64,000 bases of DNA from Phascolomyces articulosus (taxonomy: Eukaryota; Mucoromycota; Mucoromycetes; Mucorales; Lichtheimiaceae). Below are positions 23,725 through 37,400 of the stretch, one piece after another; position 1 is the first letter of the stretch, and every line of letters starts with the position of its first letter. The stretch spans positions 155,517 to 219,516 of the forward strand of contig JAIXMP010000051.1 of assembly GCA_025677815.1 (NCBI GenBank). The letters run 5' to 3'. A program made the position numbers and the translations under genes. Under the pieces are notes generated by a model. That model ran no database searches and was not told where the DNA came from. It saw only the letters and a list, made by a program, of their open reading frames with translations.

Positions 23725-25147
23725 CCTGATAGCGTGTGAAAGAAAGGGATTGAAAAGAAAGGTGTTAAATTTCCCATGCTTTGGTCTCCTCCCTATTTAT
23801 AGTTTTGCACTTGAGTCCGACTGTTGCAGATTTCCCCCACATTTCACAAGTTTCTTTTGGTAAAGAATAAGGCTACTGTTATAATTTTTATAATATGCGT
23901 ATAAAACTACTCTCCTTTCATCAACATCAACATCTTCTCCTTCTCCTTTCTTTTTTTTTTGACAATGACAAAAAATATATTCATAATACTTCATCTGATC
24001 AAGTTAATATGTTTTTTATTAACAAAAAAAGGTCAAATTTTATAACCTGTATACTTGTTCATAAACAACTCTGCCTATACCAACAACTGCATATGTTTAC
24101 AAACTTCGGTGCTTTTACGTAAACCAATAAAGGTTTACCAATGATCGCGGGAAAAAAAGTTCACACGTCTTCTAGCTAATAATATTATAAACCTTATGGG
24201 GGAGGGTTTGGCATTTACCACGGGTAAAAGAAGAATCCCATCAGCAATCTAGATTGACGAATAAACCATTTAATCCATTATAAAGCTTAAAGTTGATTGT
24301 TGGATGATTTTGTACAGAGAGCAATTCTTGAACTTTTAAGGAACGAAGGAGAGTTACAGTATATACATGCGGCTCAACCAGAAGGATTCGGTAAGTGGTA
24401 TCATTGGTGCAAGTTAAACGAAAAAAACTGTTATCTCAGTGCATGCATTTGATGTTTATTAATAAAAAGCGAATATTGAAGTTATTTAATTATTAGCAAC
24501 ATACTAAATCTCAAAGGATTCATATTATAAAAAAAGAACAAATGAAAGAACTTCATCAGAAACACATTATGACTAACATTAAACGCTTAAACTTTTATGA
24601 GAAATAAAACGATATGCACCGGAACGATTTTTACATTATAAAAACATGATATATATGGAAATGAGATTTTTCCTTGGATAATGCAGATATATCGATATAG
24701 GATTAGGTGACACTTTATTTGCGGAAGGATTCGTAATAAATCCGCAAAGTATTGTAGAGTTGAGTATTATAAACGCAATCACGGCTATTCAAATAGCAAA
24801 GTATGATTATTGGCAAACAGCTAGTGAGCATTTGATAAGTCTTGACACACTTAAAATATTCTGTCTGTGCAAAACTCTTATTATAGAATTATGACATTGT
24901 GTCACAAATACTCTTTAAAATGCTCTACCGAATCAACTAAGGTTATACTACAAAAATATCTAACTCTTTTTGATTCTCTCAATGGAGAGGTGGCATCAAC
25001 AATATTATTATTTTTTATATCATTATAATGCAAAATGAAAACGTGAATGCGAATGCGAATGGGTATGATAAATATGGAAGACTTGATTGCTACGAATGCC
25101 AAAGAGCTCTGCAATAAGTAAAATTAAAAAAAAAATATAGGAATAAG
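23725..25147. other. Intergenic region, no confident gene
   Basis: 1.4 kb upstream of the acyl-CoA synthetase and downstream of the glucan synthase remnant. A plus-strand stretch at about 24301-24392 reads LDDFVQRAILELLRNEGELQ followed by YIHAAQPEGFG and a GTAAGT donor-like site, and 24544-24606 reads MKELHQKHIMTNIKRLNFYEK then stop. These are protein-like but unrecognised and cannot be joined into a gene. Confidence 0.4.
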
Positions 25148-28100
25148 TTATACCAATGGGAGAGTAAGGTGCTTAAGGAAATCTAAGTGAGGTCCTAGGG
25201 CAGCAGGAATTATCAGAATTGCCAAAAGTAATATACAAGCAACAATAAACAAGATTCCATAGAGTATTGCAATACGTCTTCGTCATTGTTTCTGTGAAAG
25301 TGAAAACACAGGATTTCGAATTTGTTTGGATGGTTGAAGCCAAAACAGCATAAGTGAATGCCACTTGTCACTACCCGGAATCAGGCAGACTAAGAAAAGA
25401 ATAAGCATGATATAGTGTCCTAGGATAAAATAAGTTGGAAACAATGTCATTTCGACTTACAGATATACTCGCGGAGCGGTTGCGACAGCACATACCAACC
25501 GAGCTATATATAGAAAATGTTAATATTTGCAGAGTCTTGATTTTATATGCAAGAGTCAGAGATTTTAGAAAAGCAGGCTTACTCCATAACTGCACCAGCG
25601 ACCTGTCCACCAGGCTTCATTACTTTCTCCTTCATTGAACTCGCGTGCCAAAAGGATAGTGACTGCCTTGATAATGACTCGTTGAACAGGTGTAATTGTA
25701 ATTACGCCTAATAAGGTCCGATCAAAACGCCAGTCTTCCAAAAAGTAGAGCATTTCAAAAAAGGAAAAAAAGAGATTATGGACCAAGTATGTGCTATGAC
25801 TGCGACCGTGGATCCAAATTTCACTTTGCAACAAAAGGATGCTAGAGGACTGGCTAGAATTGAAAAACCAAGAAGCCCACCAAGAACGGCAGCGTTCAAC
25901 ACGATCGGACCCAAAGAAAGTGCGGCAATACGAATTAACACACCTGACTTGGTGTGCTTTTCCTCATCAAGAATACTATGCACAAATAGATATGCAATGG
26001 TGCAAATACAAGCAATACAGACAGGTACAACAATTTCAGTAAAGAAAACCACAGCCAATTTTGCTCTTGGCTGGGGATTATCAATTTTGCCACTCTTGCA
26101 TTTAACCCCTGTCACCTTGGTTCTTTTAAACCAAGAGAATCCAATCCACGAGATTGAATGAGATGCACCGTTACCTCTCGAAAGCCAACGAAGGTATTCG
26201 CGATAATCGACAAAAAAATCGATAAGAGAAAACTGGTGTGGATTGAAAATGAAGGGTGAAAGAACCAAGGCGAGCGCCGTAATCAAGAAATATATAAGAT
26301 GTGGCATCCATATAGCAATTGACCCAAAGAGAAGCATTCAAAAAACTTCTTGCACCAAAATAAGTACTTGAATCGGCGAATCGAGAAAAAAGCTGCGAAA
26401 ACGGAATTCTTGATGTTGCAAAACCACGCCCAGTAGCTATGTAACGTGCCCCGCCGTATGACAAGTTGCTCAGAATGGAATCGGCGTAGCACTGGGTCAC
26501 AAATATCTCAAAGAAGGGAGAAAATGACAATAATTGCTTTGTAAGACGAACAAGCCCGTAAAAATCCACGCTCATAAAGTTCTTGCAGGAACAATGGTAG
26601 GAACGAGATGGCAAATATAACAAAAATAGAAATCACTACACGCTTGAGCCAATCAAAGACTGGTACCAGATTATAGCACCCTTCTGGTTCCAACGGCGCA
26701 TCTTTAGGAACATCCGGGTTAAACTCACACAAAGTGACAGGCATCGCCAATGCACCAATAACCAATGTAACAACCATAAAAAGCTGGACAGAAAGCATGA
26801 TGAATATATTGTTGATGTGAAAGCCAGGGTGAGCATAGTAAAATGTCAAGAAACGATCCAAAGCTAGTTACGTTCCAGTGTAATAGTATTCCCGTGAGAG
26901 CATCTGTTCGCCCATTCCTGTACCAATCTTTGTAATAAAGTTGAGAATGGAACCCATTCCAAGATCACGCCCTTTCCCGCACTGGTAATACTCAACATGC
27001 TTGATGCATCCACCTCGTTCAAATGCGTTCATACCAGCGTAGATATCCTCATTAAGGTACAAACCTTTCTGTGCTTTACGTACACCTCCTCGAATTGTCA
27101 TAAAAATACCATTAAGAAAATCTGGATGTCCGTAGTGAAGCTAATACAAACATGTGATTTATAATACAAATTTTAGATCCTTTTGTAAATTAAATGTTTT
27201 TCTTTCCATGAAATTCATTTATATTACCCTGCCACCAATAGTTGCCATAATGCGCTGACTAAGTGTTCCAAATGTTTGTTCTTTTCCAGCTGCAATATCA
27301 CCAAGGACACCGATATTTTCAGAAAATATGTATTCCTGCACACCAACAATAGCCACAGGACTACCGTTTGAGTTTGTTTCAGAACGGTATGATGACTGAT
27401 GGTTGCTATGGGTCTTTTGTTCAAATTCTGCAAGTACATTACGAATCTTGAGACATTCCTCTAGATAATTATCTTGATTTGCGTCAATTAACTGAAGATA
27501 TTCACCACAGTAAAATATCAGAGTGTGATTCTGGTTATCTGACTTGCCATCACCAAGGATTGGATTACCAGGTAATCGTATTCGGTATTTAGGTGACCTT
27601 GTACCATCCGCCAAGGTAGAACAGTGACTATCAATTAAAACGGAATAATAAGCATCTCGTTGCTCCTCTGTGTCATTACCCTCCACGATTTCAATATACG
27701 CAATCTGAAGGTTCGGGTATTCCTTGAGTAAGACCTCAACATTTTCTCTTTCCTCCTTACTAAAATCGGCATATCGTTGCATGGCCAATACAAGTCGAAA
27801 TTTGCGATGTGCCATTTGATCAAGTTCGTATTCTGCCATTTTTTCATCAGTGAAGAGTCCAGGCTGTTCAACACGATATAAAAGCTTGATTGCCTTGCCA
27901 TAATTCATAAATCCAGTCACTGTCCGATACAATGTTTGTGTACGTAATGATGCCCATATCCGCGTGCGAAGAGTGTATTCCGGTGCAGAGGATTTGAAAC
28001 CCATACAGTAAAACGGTAAATCATCTGTATCTTTGTGAACCCTTGTGGGTGCCGAATCAGTGACACTCCTGCCTTTTTCATTCACTAACGAGTCTCCTAC

Positions 28101-30688
28101 TGCATCCAGCGGTGTATCGATCGCTTCGTCAGCCAAAATCTTTGTATCCTTGACAAAATTTTTCCATTCAAATGGATGGAGACGTTTAAGATATTCAAGT
28201 AACGCTATCCGTGTATTTTGATTTTCTTCTTGAATAATTTCACGTAATGTCAACAGAATCTTTTCGTTGTAATGAGGTGTTAGAACAGTAAACGTGGGCA
28301 TGCTTGGGACAGGAAGTGGTTCTGACATAGGAGTTGTTAAACTTTGCGCAAAGAAACGCATTCGGCGTTCTGCTTCACTTTGCTGTGGGGAATATTCAGT
28401 CTCATATGCAATATCCTCTTGCGCCACAAAGAACGTTGGTTCTTCAAGTGATGTTTTCTGCTTGTTGGAAATGTCTGGAACCTATGTTAAAAGTTGTCAA
28501 TGCAAAACTGTATTTTCGATATATTCGCAAAGAAAAAGGTTACTTTTTACCTGTTGGTATAAAAGTTTCTCAACATGATCAGCTGATAACAAATGGTCAC
28601 GATACATGGCAATGACAAACGTATTCCATACTTGTGAACAGAGGACTCGCGACTTACATTGTATATCCAGTTCAGACACAGCCAATATCTTAGCATAGAT
28701 ACGTTTCGGTAACCGAGAATACATGTTTCTCAATGGGGTCCAAATGGAAATACCAAGATAAAAGGAACGGGCAACAGAAAACATAGTGTTCCAAACGATA
28801 TACCACAAATAAGTATCCAAAAAGAAAAGAACTAAATCCATAATAATCATAAGGACGAGTGCAACTAAAGGCATGTAGGAGCATGATGATGAACCAATAA
28901 TCACATCATTACAGTCTTCAATACGCATACTTGCCATAGCTGTTACTGGATCCTTAAAGGATAGCACCAAAAAGGCGTACGACTCAAGAAATTTGCATCC
29001 AAACACACAAACCCATAAGCCAATAGATGTTGCCCTATCCATACGCTTCAAATGAGGAAAATTAGCTGTAAATGTTTTGTACGCCTCTGCCCTGCGCTTA
29101 TCTTGTTTCTTGGACTTTTTCACAAAGAGTTGTGTTTGTGGAACAATTATAAAAAATAGACTTGTCGCAATGCTGATGAATAGTTGGATAACAGAAATAG
29201 CTAATGAAATTCCACTTGTGCGGTCAAAATAAAAACAATGAACTGATGGGCCCGTGTTTGACAAAAAAGAGCGGAACAAGAAACATGAGTCGCCGCATCA
29301 GCATCCCAAGTTAATGGCACGTACATATATTCAACCAAGCATGCGATCAAAACAATCAATGTAGCAGTACTACTCCTGTGAGCAACAATGGATAACAGAA
29401 CTGGTACCTCGTTTTCAGCTTCGTTTTTATCCTCGCTAAGATATAAAGCACTGGCATTTGCACTGATATAGTACTAAAAGGCCACAACGTGAATGACCCA
29501 TACTCGCGTAAAGTTGACCGCCAAATGCATACAAGAACGCTTCTCTTTAAAAGTTTTGGTAAACCCTTCTGTCCAACAAATATCCCGCAAGAAGTAGTAC
29601 CTTTCTTCCTGGGGTACATCCATCAACTTTCTCTTGTCTTGTAAGTTTAGCATTTTTATGCCTCCTCGAGTCCAAAACAACTAGTTGATATCGTCATACC
29701 CAATGTTATTCTCATGGTCACGTTCGCGTTTTTTGCCATCTGCCTTGTATCCTTGATCATGGATAAAATCATAAAGTGGTTATATGATACTGCCCAAAAG
29801 TTCAGCTTCAGGAGCAACAACAGTGGTATTTGGCTTGTACGCATAATTTGCACACTTGAATATAAAACAAAATGCTTCTGGACAAAAACGGAGGTTGGAC
29901 GATTCACCCCAAATAAGCAACCAAAGAGCAAGTTGCTATACACGTGCCATATTCGACATGTGTTCCATTGAATCCTGCCATGCTTCTTGTGAATCATTGG
30001 GTATATCTGTATTTTGATTTTCGTCGCTTCAATCTTCTAGATCTTGTTGAGCAGCAAAATACCACTGTTCATAGTTGGCATCAGGTTCACCAATGTAGTC
30101 AGCGTGGAGCGACTGGAGCGCTACCAATGAAGACATACGTGATGCCCGCGAATCAAGCATCGCCATAAGGCGATCATACATGTTTTGCATGCTATGAAGT
30201 TGGAATCCAAATTCATTGTAAGATGAACAAACGTTTGCTGAATTTGTTCTGGTGTCACAGCGCATTTGTGATGATGGATAGTTATAGACTGGTGTTGGTG
30301 GCTCCCCCTTTTGATCCAACTCCGACTAAGGTTTCATTTGATAGAGTTGCCATATTATTACAAGGAATCTTTTACTGGTCATCATATTCAGTGCTTGATG
30401 CTGTCGCTGCTACGGCTGCTGCTGCTCCTACCATCCGTGGGTTGTTACAATGTCGTTTATTTTCTATCTGCGCAAGAAGTGAATCTGTGGAGGGAGCGTA
30501 ACGCAGAAATCGCCCAGTATTATTATGCATGTTATCCTGGATATGGTCGTGAACGTCAACCTTTGATTCATGCGGAATGGCACAGGTAATTGGGATGCTA
30601 GTTGCAGTCTCGAGTGATACATTGTCATGTGATGACGATTGGCTCTTGTAAACAGAGGCCGAAAAGATGGTAGGTTTTGATTTTGCAT
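25148..30688 (-). pseudogene. FKS1: Beta-1,3-glucan synthase catalytic subunit (FKS/GT48), disrupted copy
   Basis: Membrane glycosyltransferase family 48, which makes cell-wall beta-1,3-glucan from UDP-glucose. Family segments run in order along the minus strand: [21 protein letters not shown] (N-terminal FKS domain), [163 protein letters not shown] and WHSLMLFWL. Lesions: TGA 30031-30029, TAG 29938-29936, TAA 29782-29780, TAG 29683-29681, TAG 29476-29474, TAA 26870-26868 and TGA 25285-25283, all in the coding frame, plus frame changes near 29300, 26540, 26340, 25760 and 25450. Genuine introns (e.g. 28552-28486) remain. The N-terminal exon upstream of 30688 is not resolved. Could alternatively reflect assembly errors, but neighbouring genes are clean. 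Confidence 0.88.
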
Positions 30689-31417
30689 TCTATAAATATC
30701 GTAAATAATCCAAAAATTAATACATGAATATATCAGTTTTCATTTAATGAATGTATTTGATCTATTAGTACTAATACTATTTGAATACTACTTGCATTGA
30801 AACATTAAGAGTTGTTCGCTAAGGATTCCCATCATGATGAGACCCAAGGTTATCAATTCCACGCATTGAAATTCCAAAAAAAAAAAAAGGATTCAATAGC
30901 GAGGAAAAGAAAGAAAGGAAGAAGAGGAAAGAGTGTAATACGGAATGATATTATTTGAGTCTATATAGGTTTTTGAAATCTTTTGTATATGCTTTTATTA
31001 TAATCGAGAATGATACATTTATTGGTTTTTAATCTCACCAATACAAGTCAATCTATGTAGAGCACAGACCCCCATTGTATTATTTAAATTGCTGACACTA
31101 AACGGAAGGGATAGACAAAAAAAAGGAGGAGGGCAACAATTCACTTATGAGTTGCACTATTTACTATGTACAGAAAGTTAGCACACAAGTTGACGATTAT
31201 AGGATTGATGCTTTAGCAGGGGTTACGATTAGCTAAACAATATATGAATATTAAATAATATGCATATTTCTCCGTTTTTTTTGAGACTTCAAAAGGGACA
31301 TTCGCATCGTTCATTTTATTAATTTTTTTTATTATATTCTAGAATAAATTTACAAATTTTCGATTAAAAGATATATAAAAAAACTATATACAATTATTAT
31401 ATAATCTGTAGGTTTTT
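30689..31417. other. Spacer between the FKS remnant and SZT2
   Basis: Minus-strand upstream region of the FKS copy and downstream region of SZT2. A TTTATAG acceptor just above 30688 suggests that a further FKS 5' exon lies here, but no convincing coding segment was found. Otherwise A/T-rich. Confidence 0.5.
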
Positions 31418-34400
31418 TTAAGAAAGTAAAGGAGAATTTTGAGTACTTAGTGTGGTAATCGCTGTGCTAGAACTAGCATTACTTGGAGTAGCTGTAATTA
31501 TAGAGCTATTAGGGTGACTACTTTTGTTGAAATTATCAGATGTTTGTCTCCAGATAATATGGCAAAGCATATTCCCAAGATTTGCAATTTGTTCTCTATA
31601 AGGTTGGCTCGTGCGACTGTCCTCACGGCTTACCATCCACCCCTGAATGTGGTTACAAGTGTCAATTTGTAAGTGAATCAAGTAATCCATATAACGTCCA
31701 TGGTTGTAAAGGAGTAGGTGTCGTTTTCCATTAACCGTCCGAATATCCTTGACACTTTTCTTCCGATGTAATCCAGTTATCAGCTGATCAAAAGCAGAAT
31801 TCCAGTCAAGTCGAGTGCTCAGTATGGAAACCATATTATTATCCAGCTTACATAGATCAGTGTGGTCAAATTCACTTAGCAATGTCGTCAGTCGTGCTGA
31901 TTGAGAACCGGGAAGAGTGACAAGATCCGATGAATATAATTCACTCCAATCATTATGGTACTTACAGTATACAATGACCTAGAGCAATAAAAAGGGGAAA
32001 TAGTCACAGTATTGAAAAAAGGAGGTTGCGTATTCATTTAATATATACATTTTTTCTACTCCTGGTGATACTTTTTTTTTCTTTATCCCTTTACAATCTT
32101 CACACATTAATGTATTCTTATTTCCCATGATTGGGTCCTTTTTTCTACTTACATCAGCTACAATGGTATCTAATCGGTCGCGAGCATTGGTTACAATATC
32201 ATCTAAAGTGTAACCTTCGAGAAGAAGCATTTCATCAATTGAATCCCTTATCAGTGCATTGGTTTTAGATGGTGGATGGATATTCTTGTACATAGTAGTA
32301 GGGCTCATACGGCCCTGATAAACAACTAATATAAAATATTCTAGCCATAATCCTTCTTCCTCTACGTCAGAAGCAGCAACAATAAGAGTATGCTTCCAAT
32401 TTCCCGCTCGTCCACCGTCAGGAGTAAAAGATAGATCATGACTGGTCACTGTTGCACCAACAGACTTGTCCTTCATTCGTATACTAGTAAGACCGTGGCG
32501 TGGAGAATTTCCAAAAAGGTTATCGAGGAATTTATGTTTGTCTACAACAGCGTCAGACGCAATCTGGTAGAATCCACGTAACACCCTATTACGTGCATAA
32601 GACGCAGGTTGTTTGTTTATTGTTGTAAATTGGCGGAGGACGTTCAATAGATTGAGATTTGCTAAAATTGGAATAGCTGTGTTTCCAAAATTACTACTTG
32701 TGGTGCTACTGTTACAGCTGTGATTGAGATTGCTGTTACTTCTACTAGCAGGAGTGTCGTTGTTCTCTAGCATTTTTTGAATATATCGTAGATGAAAGTC
32801 ATACACAAACGAATTGACATGAATAAATTGCTTAAATTGACCACTTGTCTCTTCAAAACTACGAAAAATCTCGCGATCTGGTGTCTGGGCTTGTCTTCCA
32901 TAACGTCTATGAAGAGTATATAATGTGACGGATACATACGTACCAGTGAATCGCACTTCACATAATATAGAACCACCTTTTACAACACGAAGTAAATATA
33001 CTGGTGTACACTCGATAGAAAAATTACTTGAGACTCGAAATACAGACGAATCTAGCTCTGAGTCATCTCGCGATAACAGATCAATAATATGCATATCCAC
33101 ACCTTCTAAATACTTGCTGTACTCCAAAACTAGAGCGTTCATCATGTTTGTATACCATTGAGCTGTTTGTTCTCGACTCGATGGCTCTTCATCAAGATTT
33201 CCCCAGCTCTCTTCAAAACGTGAAAATAACAACGGCGTACGACAATAATGTAGAAGGCGCGAGGATCGTATGATTGCCTTTACATCTCGACGAGTCAACA
33301 ATTTATCGCATCCATTTGTTTCATCAATAATATATTGACGACTCCATCGATTATATACTTGACGTGCTTTTCTATGTATATTCTGCACAGATATGCGACG
33401 CACAACAGCGTCAAAGAAGGGTGTACCGTGGCGCTTCAAAAGATCATGATCGCACCGCGTACTGTCTTCAACAGCGGTAAACTCAGCTAGAGTTGTATCC
33501 AGCTCGTTTGCTTCCCTCAACCATGACTGTTGCTGCGACCCTGGTGGAGGGGTTGCTGTAGCAGCTGCTGTTGTCCCTACTGCAGGAATATATGTTTGTT
33601 TCTCATCATGCTCTGTTGATTTTGTTACAATGGTTGTGGAAATGCTTGTTGTATCATTTCTATCTGTAGTGATAGTTGAATAATTAATCATATCCTGAAG
33701 TTCAATCAAAGCATCTACTTTTTTCATTGAGCGCCCAGCAGGAGCAGTTGTAATTTCAGTCTTCGATGTCGTAATATCATTTTTTTGTTGCTGGGACTGC
33801 TGTTGCTGCGATTGCGATGTCCTCAGTCGATGTTTAGGAGATGCAATGTATATATGGGGTGTCATATACTGGTTCGTTATATGCTGTATTGATTGGAGAG
33901 CTTCTGATGACGAATAATGCTCGAAGATTTGCTTTAATGGTCTACTGTGATGGAAAACACCCATCTTTTGCTGTAGTATATTCATTAGCACATCGTGACG
34001 TGCCTTTTGACGAGCTACTGCACGAAAAATGCTGTCAAATACATTGATGCTCGTTTTTTCTGACCAATTGTATGTATATACCGATATCCCTTTAGAATCC
34101 AATCGCATAAGCAAGAAACAGTGCTTAGCTACATCCACACGAGAAATGTTGCTTCGAGATGCTCTGCTAACAACACCAGACATAGATCGCGAAGTACTTG
34201 AAGAACGAGACCTATCTTCTGCTGGTGCTTTATTGCTCTCTTCTGACTTCAATTGCTTGTGCATTTTATTTGATGCTGATCCATGCGATGTTATGGAACT
34301 CCTTCTTGATCCCCCTGTCATAGATCGGTCTTCGCTTACCACACTCGCTCGTCGATGTTCCTCTACACCCAATTTTTCAACAAATTCGCTTAAGCCACTA

Positions 34401-37400
34401 ATCCCAACAAGGCGAATATTATTTCGTATTCGATCATGGATAAGTCTTTGGCCCTGATATAATTCCCAATTTGATGTTGCCACATCTTGTTGATTAAGCA
34501 GTGCCCAGGCAGCTGTCATTTTCAAACTAGGGTCCTGGTTACATAGTTCGCAGTTAATATAATCGAGTAGATCATCCATCGCCCACGGCATAATTTGGAT
34601 AGTTTGGTCAAAGGAGTAAACAGTGGGACTCTTCCATTCAGCAGCTTTTTGTAGAATGTACAAGACGGAATCAATAAATGTTTTGCGCAAGGTTCTACCA
34701 ACGCTAATACCACGATCTTCGAAAAGCAAAGCACGATGTAGCAATGCGGCACCATAATCAATGGATACAGTTTTCTCAATCAAATAATCACATAATGATT
34801 GCCGGAAACAATCATAAATGTGATGCAATAATGTTGATGAATCAGCTGATCCGGTAACCCAAAGCTCTATCCAAACACGGCATCTGGTATTTACATATTT
34901 CAATTTTGATCTTGTTTTTGTTCCTGTCGTCGGTACTGGCAATGTACATTCACGAAATTCATCTTCTAAACATGCCTTTACCCGTTCCGGATTAATCTCC
35001 ATGACTTGATCACTTAGTATGTTACCGCTGTTGTTAGCCTCTATCCGGATAATTTCGCTTGTGATGCATATACCAGCAAGACCTTGGCCAACTGCCAATT
35101 CCAAGGGCGATGACGTACCAGGCACACGTCTTGTACAGTTATAATAAAAGCAGTATTGATTTTCATTGAATTCCGATGTTGCCATTTGCGGAAATCGTTT
35201 TTGATTATAGATCCTCATTGCATCGTTTACATGCAACCCAGTGAATGGTTTGATAGTATCTGCTAGTATAGATTGCCTGAAGAACAACAGCAAGGTTATG
35301 GGATCACTGACCAGAGAAGGCACGCACAATACTTCCTTTCCTGTTGGGGGTTTATCCAAAGGAATGATGAATTTGACATCCTATATAATTATAACAATTA
35401 TAATCTTCAATTCATCTAGGTAACACACAAATATACGTAATCAGAGTTTGAAAAAAAAAAGAGAAATTGCATACTGCAGGTGTTGGTTTGCTACCGGGAT
35501 TTCTCAAAAAGAAATGTTGTATTTCGTTAAGAGTAATTTCTGTTGTCAATCGGTTTTCAATAAGATCAATAAATTCTTGTTCAATCCATGGAGGCAAATC
35601 AATACCATGCACTTCAAGTACCAGTTCCCGGGCACTATCTGAGCTATTCAATGATGTCGATCCGTCATTTTTCCCTTTACGTTCATCAGGAGATCTTATA
35701 ACTGATCGATCTATATCAATTGCTGCAGGCTGCATTGTTTGAGAGCTATGTGAAACAGTTGCATCTGTTGGTGTAGTTGCCATAATGGTATCCCCAGTTC
35801 CACCTGGGTTACTTCCTCCCTGTTCTTGTTCAAATATTTTGCAGTAAACAATCGAGCCACCACGTTCGATGACATACATATTCGGTCGGTTACGCACAAC
35901 AAAAAGCCTCAACACATCTGCTGTTAGGTATTTGAGAGCAACGTTAGGCTGCAATCGCCAGTGCAGAGGGAAATGTTTTGTATAAATTACTGGGCATGCA
36001 AATTGACCAGGGATGAATCTGTCGGTTGCTGCTAAAGATCCGTCATTTTCAGAGCCTGTGTATATATTGTCCTCCTCCTCGGATTCTTCATCAGATGAAT
36101 CGACCATTATACTTGGTCCAATAACGTTAGGTTCGAGAAATTTGCTACATGAACGTGTTTCCTGGAGGCTTTCAAGTAATATAAGTCGATTTGTGCGTTC
36201 TTGAACTTCGGCAAGCAAATCTCTCAGTCGCTGTAAAACACTGGACCGGATTTGTAGCTTCGAATAAAAAAACATCGAGATATATCGCTCTTGAGGTCGT
36301 AAAACAAGCCAATAAAGGGGTCTATCTTGAAATGACTCTTCCGTGGAATCAGACGATTCACGATTGGTATTTATATCCAGAGTGCTGATACCTAATCCAT
36401 TACATAATTCACGGTCATCTTCTGAGGTATTTTGTGGAGTATGTGCAGTTGATGGTCCTGAATTATTGTCTTCGGATGATTCTATATCTTCTTCAGATGT
36501 TGAAGTACGTAATGCTTCTTCATCACGCATATTGTAAACTGTGTCCTGACTGACATAAAAATAATCGCCAATTCGTCGTAGCTTATAATTCTGTATGTAT
36601 TGGCCAGCTTTTTCAAGTTCATCCATAAATATTTTACGGCTATGGTGCAAATCTTTCACAAATTGGAACGGGATATTAATAACAGTAGGAAAATTAACAA
36701 ATATGCTCCCATGTCCAAGCTGACAATCAACATATTGAAGAATGGGTTTGGTTATAACGGAGGACTTTAATAGACCGTGCAGTGTTTCTTCTATCAATAG
36801 CCAACGAATTCGCGCTTCTGTTTCTGCTAATGCTTCCTGTTGATCACGCGCTAACGAAGAGAAGCAAGAAGGTTGTGAACGCATCGAATTAATCAATGAT
36901 CTATGAGACAATTTTAATAAAATGTAAGATAAGCTTCCATTTCCCTTCAGGTATATTTTTTTCCATCATTTTAATTCTGTAAAGTACATACTCGCGTGGG
37001 AATGAAATTAATGGGTTGGTGACAATATATTCTTCGTCTGGAGAGCGTCTCATGTTTATGCAAACAAGGTTGAGAGACACGGTGGTTGATTTTCTATCTA
37101 GTGGAGACCAATCACCATTATAGATATCGCCATTCATAATTGGTTCAAAATTGATGAACTCCTTATCGTTAGTTTGGCCCTCAAATGCTGTTGGCAGCGA
37201 TGTTATCGGAACTTTTACGGTCGTGCCCTTTTCAGGATTGGTATAAACGGATTCAAGTCGAATCAATAAAGGTATCTGTGAGCAAGCAACAAGATCGACC
37301 AAAAGGGATATTTGATCATCCATTGATGTACCTTGTTCAGATGTTCTGCTGAACGGTGGTTTATAATAAAATAGACTTGACTCGGTATCATCTTTAGTGT

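Noticed and set aside
36934..36991. Frameshift in the SZT2 gene where two long frames abut
   Set aside because: A 58-nt intron (GTATGT...GGAAG) restores phase exactly, as do all other junctions in the gene.
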